This document shows, piece after piece, positions 51,001-63,639 of a DNA stretch of 64,000 bases; the stretch's first letter is position 1, and the number at the start of each line of letters is the position of its first letter. The position numbers were made by a program, and so were the translations under genes. The DNA is from Brachynemurus nebulosus (lineage: Eukaryota; Arthropoda; Insecta; Neuroptera; Myrmeleontidae). The notes under the pieces are model-generated. The model was not told where the DNA came from. It made no database searches and was given only the letters and a program-made list of their open reading frames with translations. Location: positions 425,001-489,000 of the forward strand of contig JAPWDM010000043.1 in the NCBI GenBank assembly GCA_035578155.1. Reading direction: 5' to 3'.

Positions 51001-52420
51001 CTAACGTCCCGTCCTAGCTTCGCTGACTCAGATGTTTGTTTTGTTTTCACTTTGGTGTTTTATATAATTTCCTGCAACACTTATTATTTTATAGCTCTGA
51101 CCCGCAGTTTCACCTACGTAAAATGATCAGAATTAAAGATCTAATTATTTTTAAGTCAGATATCCTGAAAATCTCTACAAAATTAGTTATTTATAGTGAT
51201 TGGCTTCGCTCGTTAAATAACTCTTAAGTAGAAAAGCCTCAAGGATTAATGTTTTTGTCCCATTCCCACTCACTCCAAAAATTAATTTTTCATTCCTACC
51301 CGCTTCCAATCCCGAGAAAAATGGTCAAATTCCGTCCAATTTATCAACTTTAATCTCGTTCTCAGTTTTTATTCCGGGTCTCGAATTGGAGTTACATTAT
51401 CTTCAATGCCATTCCCGTTCGCTTTCGATTCCGTAAAAAGTTCTTTATTTCCGTCCATTTTTATTTCAAAAGTCAACCCGTTCTTTCAAATTGTGACCTG
51501 TAGACCTCGATCTGACTATTTTCCCGCCCTAAAGACATTTCTACTCTAAAGTAAGTCATATTCATATTTCAATAGAATAGCTAATTTCCACACTTTGAAA
51601 TTTTTGTGCAGATACCCGTGATAATGGGTTTAGTACTACTTCAAGTTTAGGCATTTCTTGAGGAACGGAGGCCCTGGTGGAGAATTTTAATCACATTTTC
51701 ATTTTTTTTTCCAAAATCCTGATAGTGTCTAACAATAAGAGAAAATTTGCCAAGAACCATTCAACTTTTTAATTTGAACTTTATATTTGGTGATTCTGGG
51801 AGACAGTTTTGACCTTATTCCAATTTTTAAAATGATATTCTAAAATTCTGTATAAAATAGTATACAATATGTATTCTGAGTTACTTATAATGCTTCGCTT
51901 CGATCGCCTAACTTCCCTTTCCACCAAAAATAAGTAATATTCATATTTGAATGACATATATAATTTTCACATTTTGTCGAGGTCTGTCCAGCTGTTTAAT
52001 TTGGGTTTTATTTGGGGCCCCAGACTCCTAGATAATAATTTTGACTTCACTCTACTTTTAAATCAAATATTTCAAAATTCTCTACGAAATCAGTATTTAA
52101 TTTTCATTTAAATAACAATAGTACAATTATCTGATGTCAGTTGTCTTCTATTCGTAACTATAGAAATGAATAAACAATTTTCATTTAACCTATAATTTTT
52201 CTAACAAAAATTTTAAAGTACGTAACTTAAAAATAAAAAGGAAGCAAAATTTCAAAATTTGGGATCCTTTATGCCACCCTTGGGGTGGCCCTCTACTGAT
52301 TGACACCTCATTTATTAAAATCCGTTAAGCAATCTTAGGTGTGTGTTCGTCACAAAATCTTGTAAATTTTTTCCTAATTCTATTATTAATAGGTATAGAT
52401 GTTTCAAAATGTATCATTTA
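51001..52420. other. AT-rich flank, no gene seen
   Basis: No supported ORF. Two short phrases with GCTTCGCT (51016, 51205) and words like CCCATTCCCACTCACTCC recall, in inverse orientation, the GGGAGTGAACGGGAG minisatellite at 58.7 kb, but too weakly to call. Confidence 0.4.
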
Positions 52421-52738
52421 AATAAATAAAGTAAAAAAAATGTTTTTTAAGAAAAAGCTTTTATTTAAATATATGCTAAAAAAAAATAACCTTTGAGTGA
52501 AGTTTGAAGCAATATGCAACATAATTTATAAGAGTTTGAGGCGTTATCATTAATTATTTCTGTTGTGGATATAAGAGCTATTTTACATCTCAGTAGTTAC
52601 CAAACTTAATTAAACGCCTCAAGCTTTTATAAATTATGTTGCATATTACTTGAAACTTCACTCAAAGGTTATTTTTTTTTAGCATATATTTAAATAAAAG
52701 CTTTTTCTTAAAAAACATTTTTTTTACTTTAATTTATT
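52421..52738. mobile_element. Foldback/MITE with ~125-bp inverted arms
   Basis: Left arm 52421-52545 and right arm 52612-52738 are near-perfect inverses, including AAGAAAAAGCTTTTATTTAA, AACCTTTGAGTGAAGTTT and ATGCAACATAATTTATAA, with a 66-bp centre. No ORF. Flanking duplication not resolved in the AT-rich context. Confidence 0.8.
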
Positions 52739-53769
52739 TTCTACTTTTTAATCTGATTACAATTAATTTGAAAAAAAAATTAAAGAAGTAATTTTTTATC
52801 TATATTTTAATCGGTTAATTTAACTTAATTAAGCATAACTATGGAAACAAAAAATTGCAATGCAAAATCAATGGACAATATTTGACAATTCTAAATATCA
52901 AAAAGTTGCACAGGACTAAAAATCAACAATTTTTTTTGGGGGGGGGGGGGCAATGTAGGACAAAACTAATTATACAATATTGCATTGTCATCAAGGTTAG
53001 ACACGTATGTAAAATTTGAAACCTCTAGCTCAATTAGAACCTGTCTAAATTTTAATTCCAAGATTTGATCTAAACCAACATACTAACATATCAAGTTAAA
53101 TAAAAGCTTTTAAAAACGCCGTGAGCAGCGGGGCCCCATCACGGTAGTCGAATTTTCCCCTTCATCTTCGGTATTGAATGTCTACAAGCGAAATGTGATT
53201 GAAAGTCTACAACCGAACTGTCATTTTGTTGGTTTCAAAACTGGTGATGAGTGTTCGGCTGATCGAGGCTTTAAAAAAAGGTTTTAAGTATTTAAGGGCT
53301 GTATCTCAGTAAATTTAAATTTTGTGCCGAAAACAGGTAGCAGAAAAAAAAACCAACACAATTCGTACGAGGACATTCCTGCCCATGTTTATCCGCTAAT
53401 TGCCTTTTTATGTTTTAGTCTTAAATATTAAAAAAGGATCTTAAATAGTAAACTGGAAGGCCTTTATAAAGATATTTTTTCTTTCAAAAAAAAAAAAAAA
53501 AAATAAATAAATAAATAAATGAATAAAAAATAAAAAATTATTTTATAAATAATAAAAATCCAAATTCCTACTTTATATGTATGTATACATATAGAATTAC
53601 CTATATATAATATAATATGCATGTATGCAACTACCTATATGTATGTATTGCTTTTGTTAAAAAAGTAAATTCATTTTTTTTTTAATTTTTTAAAATTACT
53701 ATTCGCCTACTGTGTGTTAGAATAAAAGTAATTCATTTAAAACACATTCACAATACAACTGAATTCCGA
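52739..53769. other. AT-rich sequence with a G12 run
   Basis: Holds a T8-G12 homopolymer junction at about 52931-52951 and an A-run with AAAT repeats near 53490-53520. No gene is seen. Confidence 0.4.
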
Positions 53770-54400
53770 TGTAAAAATGGGAGAAGTGGGGGGAAAAGTA
53801 ATGTTTAATCCCTAAAAGGCACTAGCTGGATACTAACTCAATACACGTACAAAATTTCAGCTCTGTATGTTTTCTTAGAAAGCTTCTAGACGTGTTAGAA
53901 AAAAAGCAAAAAAATCAAGGAAATATTGGCGTAAAAATCGTGGGGGTAAGGGTTAAAAGTTGAAACCTCCAAAAAGCAATGGCTGGCTATTAACTTAACT
54001 TGTACACAAAATTTCAGCCATCTAGGTTTATTTGGGGAGATTTTGACCCGAACGAAACTGTTAAAAAACAAGAAAAATGATGTTCTTTTTGGTATAAAAA
54101 TGGTGAGGGTAAGGGTTAAAAGTTGAGACCCCCAAAAGCACCCCCTTGATACTAACTCAACCACAATACAAAATTTCAGCCCTCTAGGTTTATTTGGGTG
54201 ACCTGTGCGAGTGGTACAAACTTCGAAAACGTCAAAAAAAGCATGAAATTGTAGCTTAAAAATGAGGGGGGTGGGGGTAAAATATTAAAACCTCCAAAAA
54301 GCACAACCTAGGTACGAACTTTATCAACACACCAAATTTCAACCCTCTACGTTAATTCTGGGGGGGTGGGGGCCTGTTAGATCCAGCGAAAATCGTTTTT
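53770..54400. repeat. Diverged ~160-bp tandem repeat, about 4 copies
   Basis: The anchor AAAATTTCAG recurs at 53851, 54008, 54170 and (as CAAATTTCAA) 54333, steps of 157-163. Each copy also has a GTGAGGGTAAGGGTTAAAA-like word, AACCTCCAAAAAGCA and CTCTAGGTTTATTT. Frames across it are not genes. Confidence 0.75.
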
Positions 54401-54671
54401 TCCCCCCTCTACTCCCACCAAATCATCCTAGGAAGCTGAATTTTGGATATGTTGTAGATAATTGATCGAAACATTATTTAAAACCGATTTGGAGAAGTTT
54501 TATTGTTTTGTTACCCCCCACCACCCCCCTTAAAGGTCGGGTCAGAAAAAAAATTTGCCCAAAATTTGACCCCACTTTGATAGTATGAGGTGCCTCGAAA
54601 ATGAGCCCTATTTACCAAATTTCATCTCTTAACTTCCATAGGGGGGCCCTACACAAATTAAAAGGTGGCGG

Positions 54672-54673
<2 letters not shown>

Positions 54674-54725
<52 letters not shown>
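54674..54725. repeat. (TA)n microsatellite
   Basis: Pure TA repeats for about 52 bp, directly before dispersed repeat copy 2. Confidence 0.95.
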
Positions 54726-54729
<4 letters not shown>

Positions 54730-54757
54730 AAAAAGGTAAAATAAAAGGTAAAATACT

Positions 54758-54985
54758 ACAGTAAAAGGGTCGCTAAAAACGATCAAACCGTGCATTTCGG
54801 GTAGGCAGCGATTTTTTTTTTTTAAATTCGTAGAAGGACTTCTGATGAGCGTAAAACTGAATTTTCGGGATTGTCGGTGTTGTCGTTCAGCCGCCATCTT
54901 GGAAAAAGGTCGAAATTAATTTTTCGATTATCTCTGTAACCGTAAGTCCTACAAAAATTTTGTAAGGATCATTTTTATAGGAAAT
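54758..54985. repeat. Dispersed repeat R2, copy 2
   Basis: Same orientation and order of words as 8236-8447. Similarity begins at a CAGTAAAAG word and fades after CAAAAATTTTGTAA. Confidence 0.8.
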
Positions 54986-55386
54986 TTTAGTTTCTATAAT
55001 TTTTATTTGAAACTTTTTATCGAAAAATTGATATTAAAAAAGTTACTCCTAAAAGAGCGTGAAAGATTTAGGGATGGAAAACTTTGAGGGGTTATAACTT
55101 TTCTATTTTCAACCCGACAAGATTAGTGCTTCTTATCTTTTTCATAGAGAATTTCTTGACGAACAATTTCATGTATTAACTCTTATTATTAAGCCCACAG
55201 TTATCGAGTTTGCGCGTTATAAAGATGAGTAAGTGAGATATACAACTAAATAAAACTGTTCACATTTTTAGTCGAATTTTCTCCGAAAATTAGACTTATA
55301 CAGTCTATACGATAAGAGCTGCGAGAGGCGAGTAGGAGGGCGCTATCCGTTTTCGGACCCGTAGAACACGAATATGTAGAAAAAAA

Positions 55387-55389
<3 letters not shown>
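54986..55389. other. Sequence between repeat R2 and the long TA tract
   Basis: No gene. A GC-richer patch at 55318-55370 (GCTGCGAGAGGCGAGTAGG) may belong to the same dispersed element. Confidence 0.35.
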
Positions 55390-55655
<266 letters not shown>

Positions 55656-57402
55656 ACACTATCTGTTTTATATTGTACATGTTATTATTATAATATTATG
55701 TATGTACAGTACGTGTTGTAGTTTGGAACCCCCACTAATTCATGTTGAATTGAATGAAAACAAATGTGCGGTATTTTTGAATAAACACAACAACAATGTA
55801 TGTATGCCGAAAGTGAATGATTTTACAAATAACGGTCCAACGGATTGTTTTGTTTGTTGCCGTTGTTGTAAGTAGTGTTGTTCGCTTTCAAACATCGCGC
55901 TACAGATGGTCGTTGCCGATAATTGCGACCACTTTCAGTTTCATTAGAGAGTTCATAGCTCTTACAATAAGTAATTCTTCTTTATCGCATTTTTATTTTA
56001 TCATTGTTGTTATGATGTGAAGTTTCTGTTGTAATTATTTTATTATCATCTGTGAAACTTAATTGAAAATTTTAATATCTTGTGTGTTATTTTGCATTGC
56101 TATATACATATGTGCACTTGTGAATTTTTAATAACATAGTCATAAAAAAAATGCATTTTATCAATTTAAAAATTATAACCAATTAAATCAATTAAATACT
56201 TTGAAAATTCCAAGCAATTAAGAAGGAATACTCGTAATAAATATTTTAAACCAATTAAATGTAAAATATGATATAATTAAAAACAAAATTAAAAGCAATA
56301 TATTTTTAAAAGAAAAGTATAATTGATTAATAATTTAATTATTAAATTTGAACAATTTGGAATTACAATTAAAGTTTTTTGATACGTTTGTATATTAAAA
56401 AGGAGATCAGGCAAGTACATGAAATTTTAATATGTTTATTATTTTCTTTAAATAATCGGGCGCTATATTTCAATCCGTTATGGTAGGAGTGCTGAAGGGA
56501 ATAATTTTCTGTAAAAATTAAATATTAGTAAATTTGGTATTGGTATTTTTTTTTAATTTGAGGCATAAAATAGTTTGGTTAATGCGACTCATTGTAGAGA
56601 TATAACTATAATAATATAATAGTATAGTAAAGATTTAACTATAATAATATACCCTATAATAGTAATAGTTGAAAGCTGCAGACGACACTAGATTCGTATT
56701 TTATACTACATTCACATTATTTCGTTATTTATTATTTCTTGTTATTAATAGACTTAATGGACTTAGGAATGTGAACTATTGCAGTTAATATCGAGTTTGT
56801 AACTAATGATACTAGCATTTTAAATTTTTATCCATTTTGATACTTCCAATTTAAATTTATAACATTCCTAACACTTTATACAAATAATGTGTACAAACAA
56901 CATGATTTGGTGGCAGAGCTGGTGAATCTTTACAAAAAATTTTTTAACTCCCGTACTAACGAACGAAATAACGAATATAAAATGCTTTTGACTTAATCTA
57001 AGAACAATAAGAAAATTCAGAATGGTAAACTTAAGATAATCTTTCAAGTAGGTATAAAGTCAAATAAAAGTATAAATACATAAAAGAGTTAAAATTCTAT
57101 TAAAAATTTAAAATTATGTTGAGAGTTATGAGTAGTCTGGCTATAGTGTAACGTCAAATTCATCGTGTACTATGGGACCACTTAAAAATTATTATTATCT
57201 AAAAATGCAAATTCTTTCAAGTGGGTTTACATAATATTTTCATATGGTAATTCAAGTTCAAGTAAAAGTTGATGTTTTACTCCTTTATTTTATTTTATTT
57301 TTGGAATCATTTCGAAATATACAATATGATTCAGAACACAGATAACAGTTTACTTTGTTTAATATCTTAATCTTAATCTTATTCTTAATTCTTATTCTTT
57401 AT
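55656..57402. other. AT-rich sequence, no gene seen
   Basis: The 67-codon frame at 55817-56020 is hydrophobic but has no recognised domain. Short TAATAATATA-type repeats occur near 56615-56660. Confidence 0.4.
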
Positions 57403-59961
57403 TCTTAATAATATTATAAATGTGAAAGTTTGGATGTTTGGATGTTTGTTGCTCAATCACGCCAAAACGGCTGAACGAATTTTGATAAAATTTTACGTAC
57501 AACTTCTTATACACTGACTTAACACATAGGCTAAATTTATCCCGATTTCATGTTCCTGGGGGTTACAAAACCAATTAATCAATCCCGCTCAAATAACTGA
57601 AACGAATCCGACGGAATTTGATTTACAGGCAATATTTATCCTGAATTAACACATAGAATAATCTTATCCTGATTCAAGGCTCCTGTTGGATACAAAACCA
57701 GTTACTTAACCACAGCAAAATGACTGAACTGAATTCGATGAAATTGGTATATAGAAACAATTTACTATGGATACATACAGCAGTAATTTTAATAACACAT
57801 AGGATAATTTTATCCCGTTTTCATGTTCCTGAGGGATACAAATTCAGTTAATCAATCCCGCTCAAATAACTGAACCGAATCCGATGGAATTTGATGTACA
57901 GGCAATATTTTTCCTGAATTAACACATAGAATAATCTTATCCCGATTCAGGATTCCTGTGGGATACAAAACCAATTACTTAACCACAGCAAAATGACTGA
58001 ACTGAATTCGGTGAAATTGGTATATAGAAACTATTTACTATGAATACATACTGGAATTATTTTAATAACACATAGGATAGTTTTATCCCAGTTGAATGTT
58101 CCTGGGGGATACAATCCCTATTACTCAGTCACGTATTGCTAAAACCGAATTTGATAAAATTTTGTACACAGACACTATTTATGCTGAGTTAACACAGAGA
58201 ATAACGTTATCCCGATTGAAAGTTCCCGTGGGACACTAAATTAGTTATTCCATTACACTAAAATGACTGAACTAAATGTGATGAAACTTTGTATACAAAC
58301 GCTATTTACCTTGAATACGCACCTAGGATGATTTTGTTTCGATAGGAGGTTTCTATGGGATACAAAACCAATCATTCAATCACGACAAAATCACTGAAAC
58401 GATTTCAATGGAATTTGGTACAGAGATATTAACTCTCAATTTATTAATACAGAATTATTTATTACCGATTAGAGATAGAAATCGGACCGAGAGTTTTAAA
58501 GGTCCTCTCAAGTCTTACCGGCGAGAACGGGAACGCGCAGATGTGGAAATTTTTTGACGGGAATTGAAACAGGCGGGAGTGAATAAATATGCTGGGAATG
58601 TTACATTTTTATTTTCGTTATTTAAAATTAAAAATTTTTTTGATAAAGCGGGACCGGAAATAAAGAAAACGGGTTCGGGACTAATTTGAAGGAAACGTGC
58701 AGAAGTGACAATTTTTCTATGGAAATGGGAGTGAACGGGAGCGATGGGTATAAAACAGGTTCACCGGGAACGGGACTAATTTGAAGGAAACGGGCAGAAG
58801 TGACAATTTTCTATGGAAATGGGATTGAACGGGAGCGATGGGTATAAAACGGGTTCTACCGGGAACGGGACTAATTTGAAGGAAACGGGCAGAAGTGACA
58901 ATTTTTCGACGGGAAAGGGAGTGAACGGGAGCGATGGGTATAATCGTGAGTGGGCGGGAACGGATTTAGAAAATCACTCCCGTGAGTATCTCTATTACTG
59001 ACTGAAGATTCATGTTGAATAAATTACTTAGTTACGCTCAATTTATTAAATATAAGATTTTATTATAACTGAATTTATGGAGGTGTAAATATAAATTAGG
59101 TCAGTTATTTAAATCAGATGCATAGGAATAAATATTTTATTATCTACTCATCTTAAAATTTCGGAGAATAATGTAAATGATTTTTTTTTTATACTTGGTA
59201 CTTGAACTTATGTTTAAAATTATTTCTTTTCGTAATAATCCCTTATTTGGGTATAGAAAATACTATCTATTATAGGACATGCGATTAACATTTTTAAAAT
59301 AAAATGGATTTTCAAAATACGAATGTCATACATAAGCCAATAAAAATAAAACATAAGAGAGATTTGCATAAAGGTGATAAAAGTAAGCAATGGATTTTTG
59401 AAGTTATAAAATTTAAGTATACGCCCATTTAATTATTTATTTATGTATTACCTTACACCGAGAGTATTGCAATAAAATGTTAGGTATAAAATTTTTTTCA
59501 TAGCCTTATTATAGGAATCCACTAATTAAATCAAAATCAAATCGCTGAAACGGCTGGACCGATTTTGATAAAATTTTATATACACACTCTTTATACACTG
59601 AATTAACATATGAGCTAAATTTTATCCCGGTTGTAAGTTCCTCAGGGATACAAAATTTTTCAAACACGCCCGACAAAATTAAACTTAATTCGATGAAATC
59701 TGGTACACAGGCACTATTTATCCTGAGTTAACACACAGGATAATCTTATCCCGATTAAAGGTTCCTGTGGGATGACTGAACCGAATTTGATAAAATTTAA
59801 TATACAGATACTATTTACTATGAACCCATATAGTAATAATTTTGAAATAGTTTTAGTCGGGATAGTTTTATCCCGATTGAAGGCTCCCGGGAGAAGAAGG
59901 GGGATACAAAACAGGGGAGGGGATCTAATTAAATGCGGGCGAAGCCGCGGGTCAAAGCTAG
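57403..59961 (+). mobile_element. Helitron-like non-autonomous element with internal tandem repeats
   Basis: Start TCTTAATAATATTATAAATG, end GGGTCAAAGCTAG followed by T. A GC-rich hairpin (GCGGGC..GCCGC, 59935-59948) lies about 10 bases before the final CTAG, as in Helitrons. In between are about a dozen diverged repeats of 125-147 bp, each with ACTGAACCGAATTTGATG, CAGGCACTATTTATCCTG, TTAACACATAGGATAATTTT and ATCCCGATTGAAGGTTCC-like words. No Rep/helicase frame, so non-autonomous. A separate 95-bp minisatellite interrupts it. Confidence 0.75.
58660..58975 (+). repeat. 95-bp minisatellite, about 3 copies
   Basis: CTAATTTGAAGGAAACG recurs at 58681, 58776 and 58871, exactly 95 bp apart. Each copy continues with GTGCAGAAGTGACAATTTT, GAACGGGAGCGATGGGTATA. 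The small frame across it is a by-product. Confidence 0.9.
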
Positions 59962-60731
59962 TTCTTATTAAATATAATATTGCAAGTGTACAATTTTAAG
60001 AAATTTACAAAATGTAACTCATTTGATTGCGTTATCGGGTTTAAACATGAGAATGGTTTCTTGCTCACTCGTTAATAAAATAATTGAGGAAATATGCAAT
60101 TAAAATCTTTACACTTAGAAAATCCGGGATTTCAGTAGAATTGAGATTTGAATATTAACTCCTCTTAAGTAAACATTACAATGAGGTAAATCTCTGGTAA
60201 CGAGAACCAACTAAGGTCTACCTTTTTGTATTATTTAGATGCACAACAACTAAGGTCAGATACACCGCTTAAGTATGTAATGTATGTACAATAGTTTTTG
60301 CTTTTAGTAGTATTATGATTATTGATTATTAAATATAAGGTAATGTTGATGATGACGTATCTCCCCCGATTGGTATCGAACTTACGATATATTCCAGACC
60401 AATTCAGGACTTTCTTCTACTTTTGTAATCTATAAGAGCTGTGTATTATGGCCGCAAGCTCAAAAGACCATCAGAAACTGAGGTGAGGAGAACACGAATT
60501 GTATTATTTCCATAGTTACTAACCAAACCAAGTAATTAAGTTTTTATAGGAGTGAGTGAGTAAACTTCTATTTATTAATATGATAGACAAAGATAAATGC
60601 AGATATAGATAAAAATAGTCTTTTTAGCTTGCGCCCATAATATTTATGTTAGGCTGTAAGTAATTATCGTACGTAAAATCACAAACTATGATTTTGTCGT
60701 AGGTTTGGTTATGTATTTGTTTTGTATACCT
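59962..60731. other. AT-rich sequence, no gene seen
   Basis: No ORF, RNA gene or clear repeat is supported. Confidence 0.4.
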
Positions 60732-60925
60732 CAGTGGTTCTCAAACTTTTTGGTCCGCGAGCCCTTTGGCACTTAAAAATTCCAAAAGACCCCCGAAATA
60801 TGTACAAAAGGGTAGAAAATGTGTAGAAAATAGGTATGCAGTTTGTACCCAATTGTTTCTGTAAACCCCTCAAATAGATTTTACGATCCCTCTGAGGATC
60901 GAGACCTCCGCTTTGAGAATCACTG
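60732..60925. mobile_element. hAT-like MITE, 194 bp
   Basis: Left end CAGTGGTTCTCAAACTTTTT and right end GCTTTGAGAATCACTG are inverted repeats of the classic hAT CAGTGGTTCTCAA type. The flanking octamers GTATACCT and CTACAGCT match at 5 of 8 positions, as an old target duplication would. Confidence 0.75.
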
Positions 60926-61682
60926 CTACAGCTGATAAAGGTTGGTTATAAGTACACATAGAGATACACACACATGCACTATTTTACATACATTTTTTTT
61001 AATATAGAAAATTTGTATCTGAAATGTCTTAATAATATGTATTATTTTTGTTGTACTACAAGTAGCGTTGTTTCGATCAATATTGTCTCTAATATGGTTA
61101 ACACCAAACTATCTGTAACAGTTAGAAGTAGTAGTCGCAATTAAAAATCGCAAATATTTTTTAGCTGCAGTCGCAATTACAGCTCACAGAATAGCAGTTT
61201 TATCTTATTCCTGGCTATAAACTATATTTACTTGTTTTACAGAGTAAACATGGGCACAATAACTCAAGTGTAGACTTACTTAATCAATTTCCTCGATTTT
61301 TTTCAGACTAACTGCAATACAAAAGACAAAAATGACAAAAATGAATAATTCTTCTATAATAAGTAAGTAGCATACTGCATACTTAAATCCAACAATTTAC
61401 AAGTAGGTAACATAATTTCATAATCAAAAATTTACAAAATTAGTGTTTTATGCATTTTTTTTTTAAAAATAAATTTTAGAACGTAAAATTTGTACTATTA
61501 GCGTAAAATTTGCTAGAAGCAGATTATCCTTGATTTCTTTTCATAGTTTAATAATATTTGAGTAACACTGTCGGTAGAATTTTTGAACGGTCACATCAGT
61601 TTGTTAATATTCTAAAAAATGGGTATTAGATTTAGACCAATGAATTTAGGTACGTTACTTATAAGAATAACTAACTAGCGAC
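60926..61682. other. AT-rich sequence, no gene seen
   Basis: Two similar GTCGCAATTA words near 61134 and 61171. Otherwise nothing recognisable. Confidence 0.4.
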
Positions 61683-61842
61683 CAGTGTTGGGCAAGATAT
61701 CGAATTTTATTATCTAGATAACAGATGATAGATAACATAATTTAAAATATCTAAATAAAGCTAGCAGATAATTTAACCGTTATCTAGATAAAATTTTAGA
61801 TCACAGATAAGATAATATATTTACAGAAATAATGCACTAGGT
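61683..61842. repeat. hAT-like end with GATAA palindromes
   Basis: Starts CAGTGTTGGGCAAGATA, a common hAT terminus, followed by repeated TTATCTAGATAA-type palindromes. No matching right terminus found. Confidence 0.4.
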
Positions 61843-61925
61843 CAGTGTTTCTCAACCGCCGATCCGTGGGCCGGTACCGGGCTGTGAAAGTACATATTTC
61901 TCCGGTCTCCAGAAGGATATCTAAA
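61843..61925. repeat. hAT-like end fragment
   Basis: CAGTGTTTCTCAACC followed by GATCCGTGGGCCGGTACCGG is the start of a widespread hAT class. The other end is not present. Confidence 0.5.
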
Positions 61926-62029
61926 TTACAATAAATTACAAAAATGTTAAAGAACGGTTTTTGGCGACAAAAATAACTTAGTGTTTTTATTTACACTATT
62001 TACACTATTTATATATTTATACAGATATG

Positions 62030-62275
<246 letters not shown>

Positions 62276-62551
62276 GAGTTCGGTTCTGACTTGCCTTGTG
62301 TATGGCCGCTCGATTTGTACTTCTAGTAAAGTTATAAATTTTTTTTTAAGTTTAAAAGTGAATATCATTGTTAAGTGTAAAAATAAATTAAAATAAAGTG
62401 TTATTGTGCTTATTGTGTACTAGTTAAGTGAAAATCTAGGGTCTAGTAGAAATTCTTAAAGAAAAATATTTTAAAAAATATATTTGACATAAATTAGCAA
62501 ATAAGTGACATAATCTATATGTTTAAATCGATTGTTAATAATAAAATCTAT
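62276..62551. other. AT-rich sequence, no gene seen
   Basis: Nothing recognisable between the TA tract and the next element. Confidence 0.35.
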
Positions 62552-63412
62552 AAGGTAACGGGCCTAGTTTCTGACCTTTTAAGAGTGATGGCTGAGGTTA
62601 AATGACAGTAATAAATATAAGTTTCAACTTAAGAGACAATTAATAATTTTATCAACTAGTTTATGGCTTTCAAAATAAAGTCATACAAGTAAAATAATTA
62701 TTTGAATTGAATTAATAATTTAAATTAATGTTTTAAAAATTGACAAAAAGGACCCAGTTTCTGACCTTCAAAATTTCTCATGTGACAGTTTCTGACCCTG
62801 ACAGTGGCCTAGTTTCTGATTCTTAAATTTAAAAATACAGTTTTTTAAAATTTAATAAAAAATAATTTTTTATTGATAAAAATGAATGTTTAATGTTATA
62901 TACGTTATGAAAAATAACAAAAACTAATCGAAGATAACTATAAATAACAAAATAACTAACAAAAACTGGTTAGAATTTAATTGGGCCATACCACTTTAGA
63001 AGTGAGCCTAGTAATTGACCCTCATATTTCAATAATAAAAATCATTCTAAGGTATTTTATAAATATTTTAAAATAAATTTTAAACAAATATTAACCTGCT
63101 CATATATTTTTAATTAAGTTTTCATACTTACATGATGAATATTGCACAGATCAAAATGAGTACTTTGTAACATAAACTGTTAAGAAATTACCAAAAAAAT
63201 AGTGTTTACACACATTTTAAACTTAAAAATTTTTTTTATTTAGTTAATATATTCTAAACTTTTTAAATTGCTGTTCATTAGACACAGAATAGATTACTTT
63301 AAATTAAGAATTTATTTTTTTTCTTATTTAAAATATAGTTTTTTTATTAATTTATAACAAAGTTGAAAAGTTCAGAAACTGGGCCAGGGTCAATTACCGG
63401 GTCTTTTACCTT
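62552..63412. mobile_element. Inverted-repeat element with repeated GGCCTAGTTTCTGACC motif
   Basis: Left end AAGGTAACGGGCCTAGTTTC and right end, inverted, AAGGTAAAAGACCCGG.. then GGCCCAGTTTCTGAAC. The core recurs inside in direct orientation at about 62753, 62790 and 62812, with a weaker GCCTAGTAATTGACCC at 63006. No ORF, so non-autonomous. The superfamily is not identified. Confidence 0.6.
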
Positions 63413-63639
63413 AGTTGTTGGACAGCCAGCTATCTTACGTTTTATGGAGTGTTGTACACAACATACTTATGTCTCAGTGACAAGGTATCCGATTACAAAC
63501 CATTCAGTTCAAACCATATAGGTAGTCGGTTCAAATCACGGTAATTAAAATTTTGTCGTTCTTAATTTTTTTTTCTCTCGCTTCTGTTTGCGATATCTTT
63601 ACTTAAATATTTTATCTATTTTTTTTCTTTTAATTTATA
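63413..63639 (+). promoter_or_regulatory. Leader of a LINE-like element, with a B-box-like word
   Basis: GGTTCAAATCA at 63528-63538 resembles a tRNA B box. A T-rich stretch follows up to the ORF. Whether this is a tRNA-derived promoter or chance is undecided. Confidence 0.3.

Noticed and set aside
63528..63538. tRNA gene
   Set aside because: A B-box-like word exists but no cloverleaf could be formed with the surrounding sequence.
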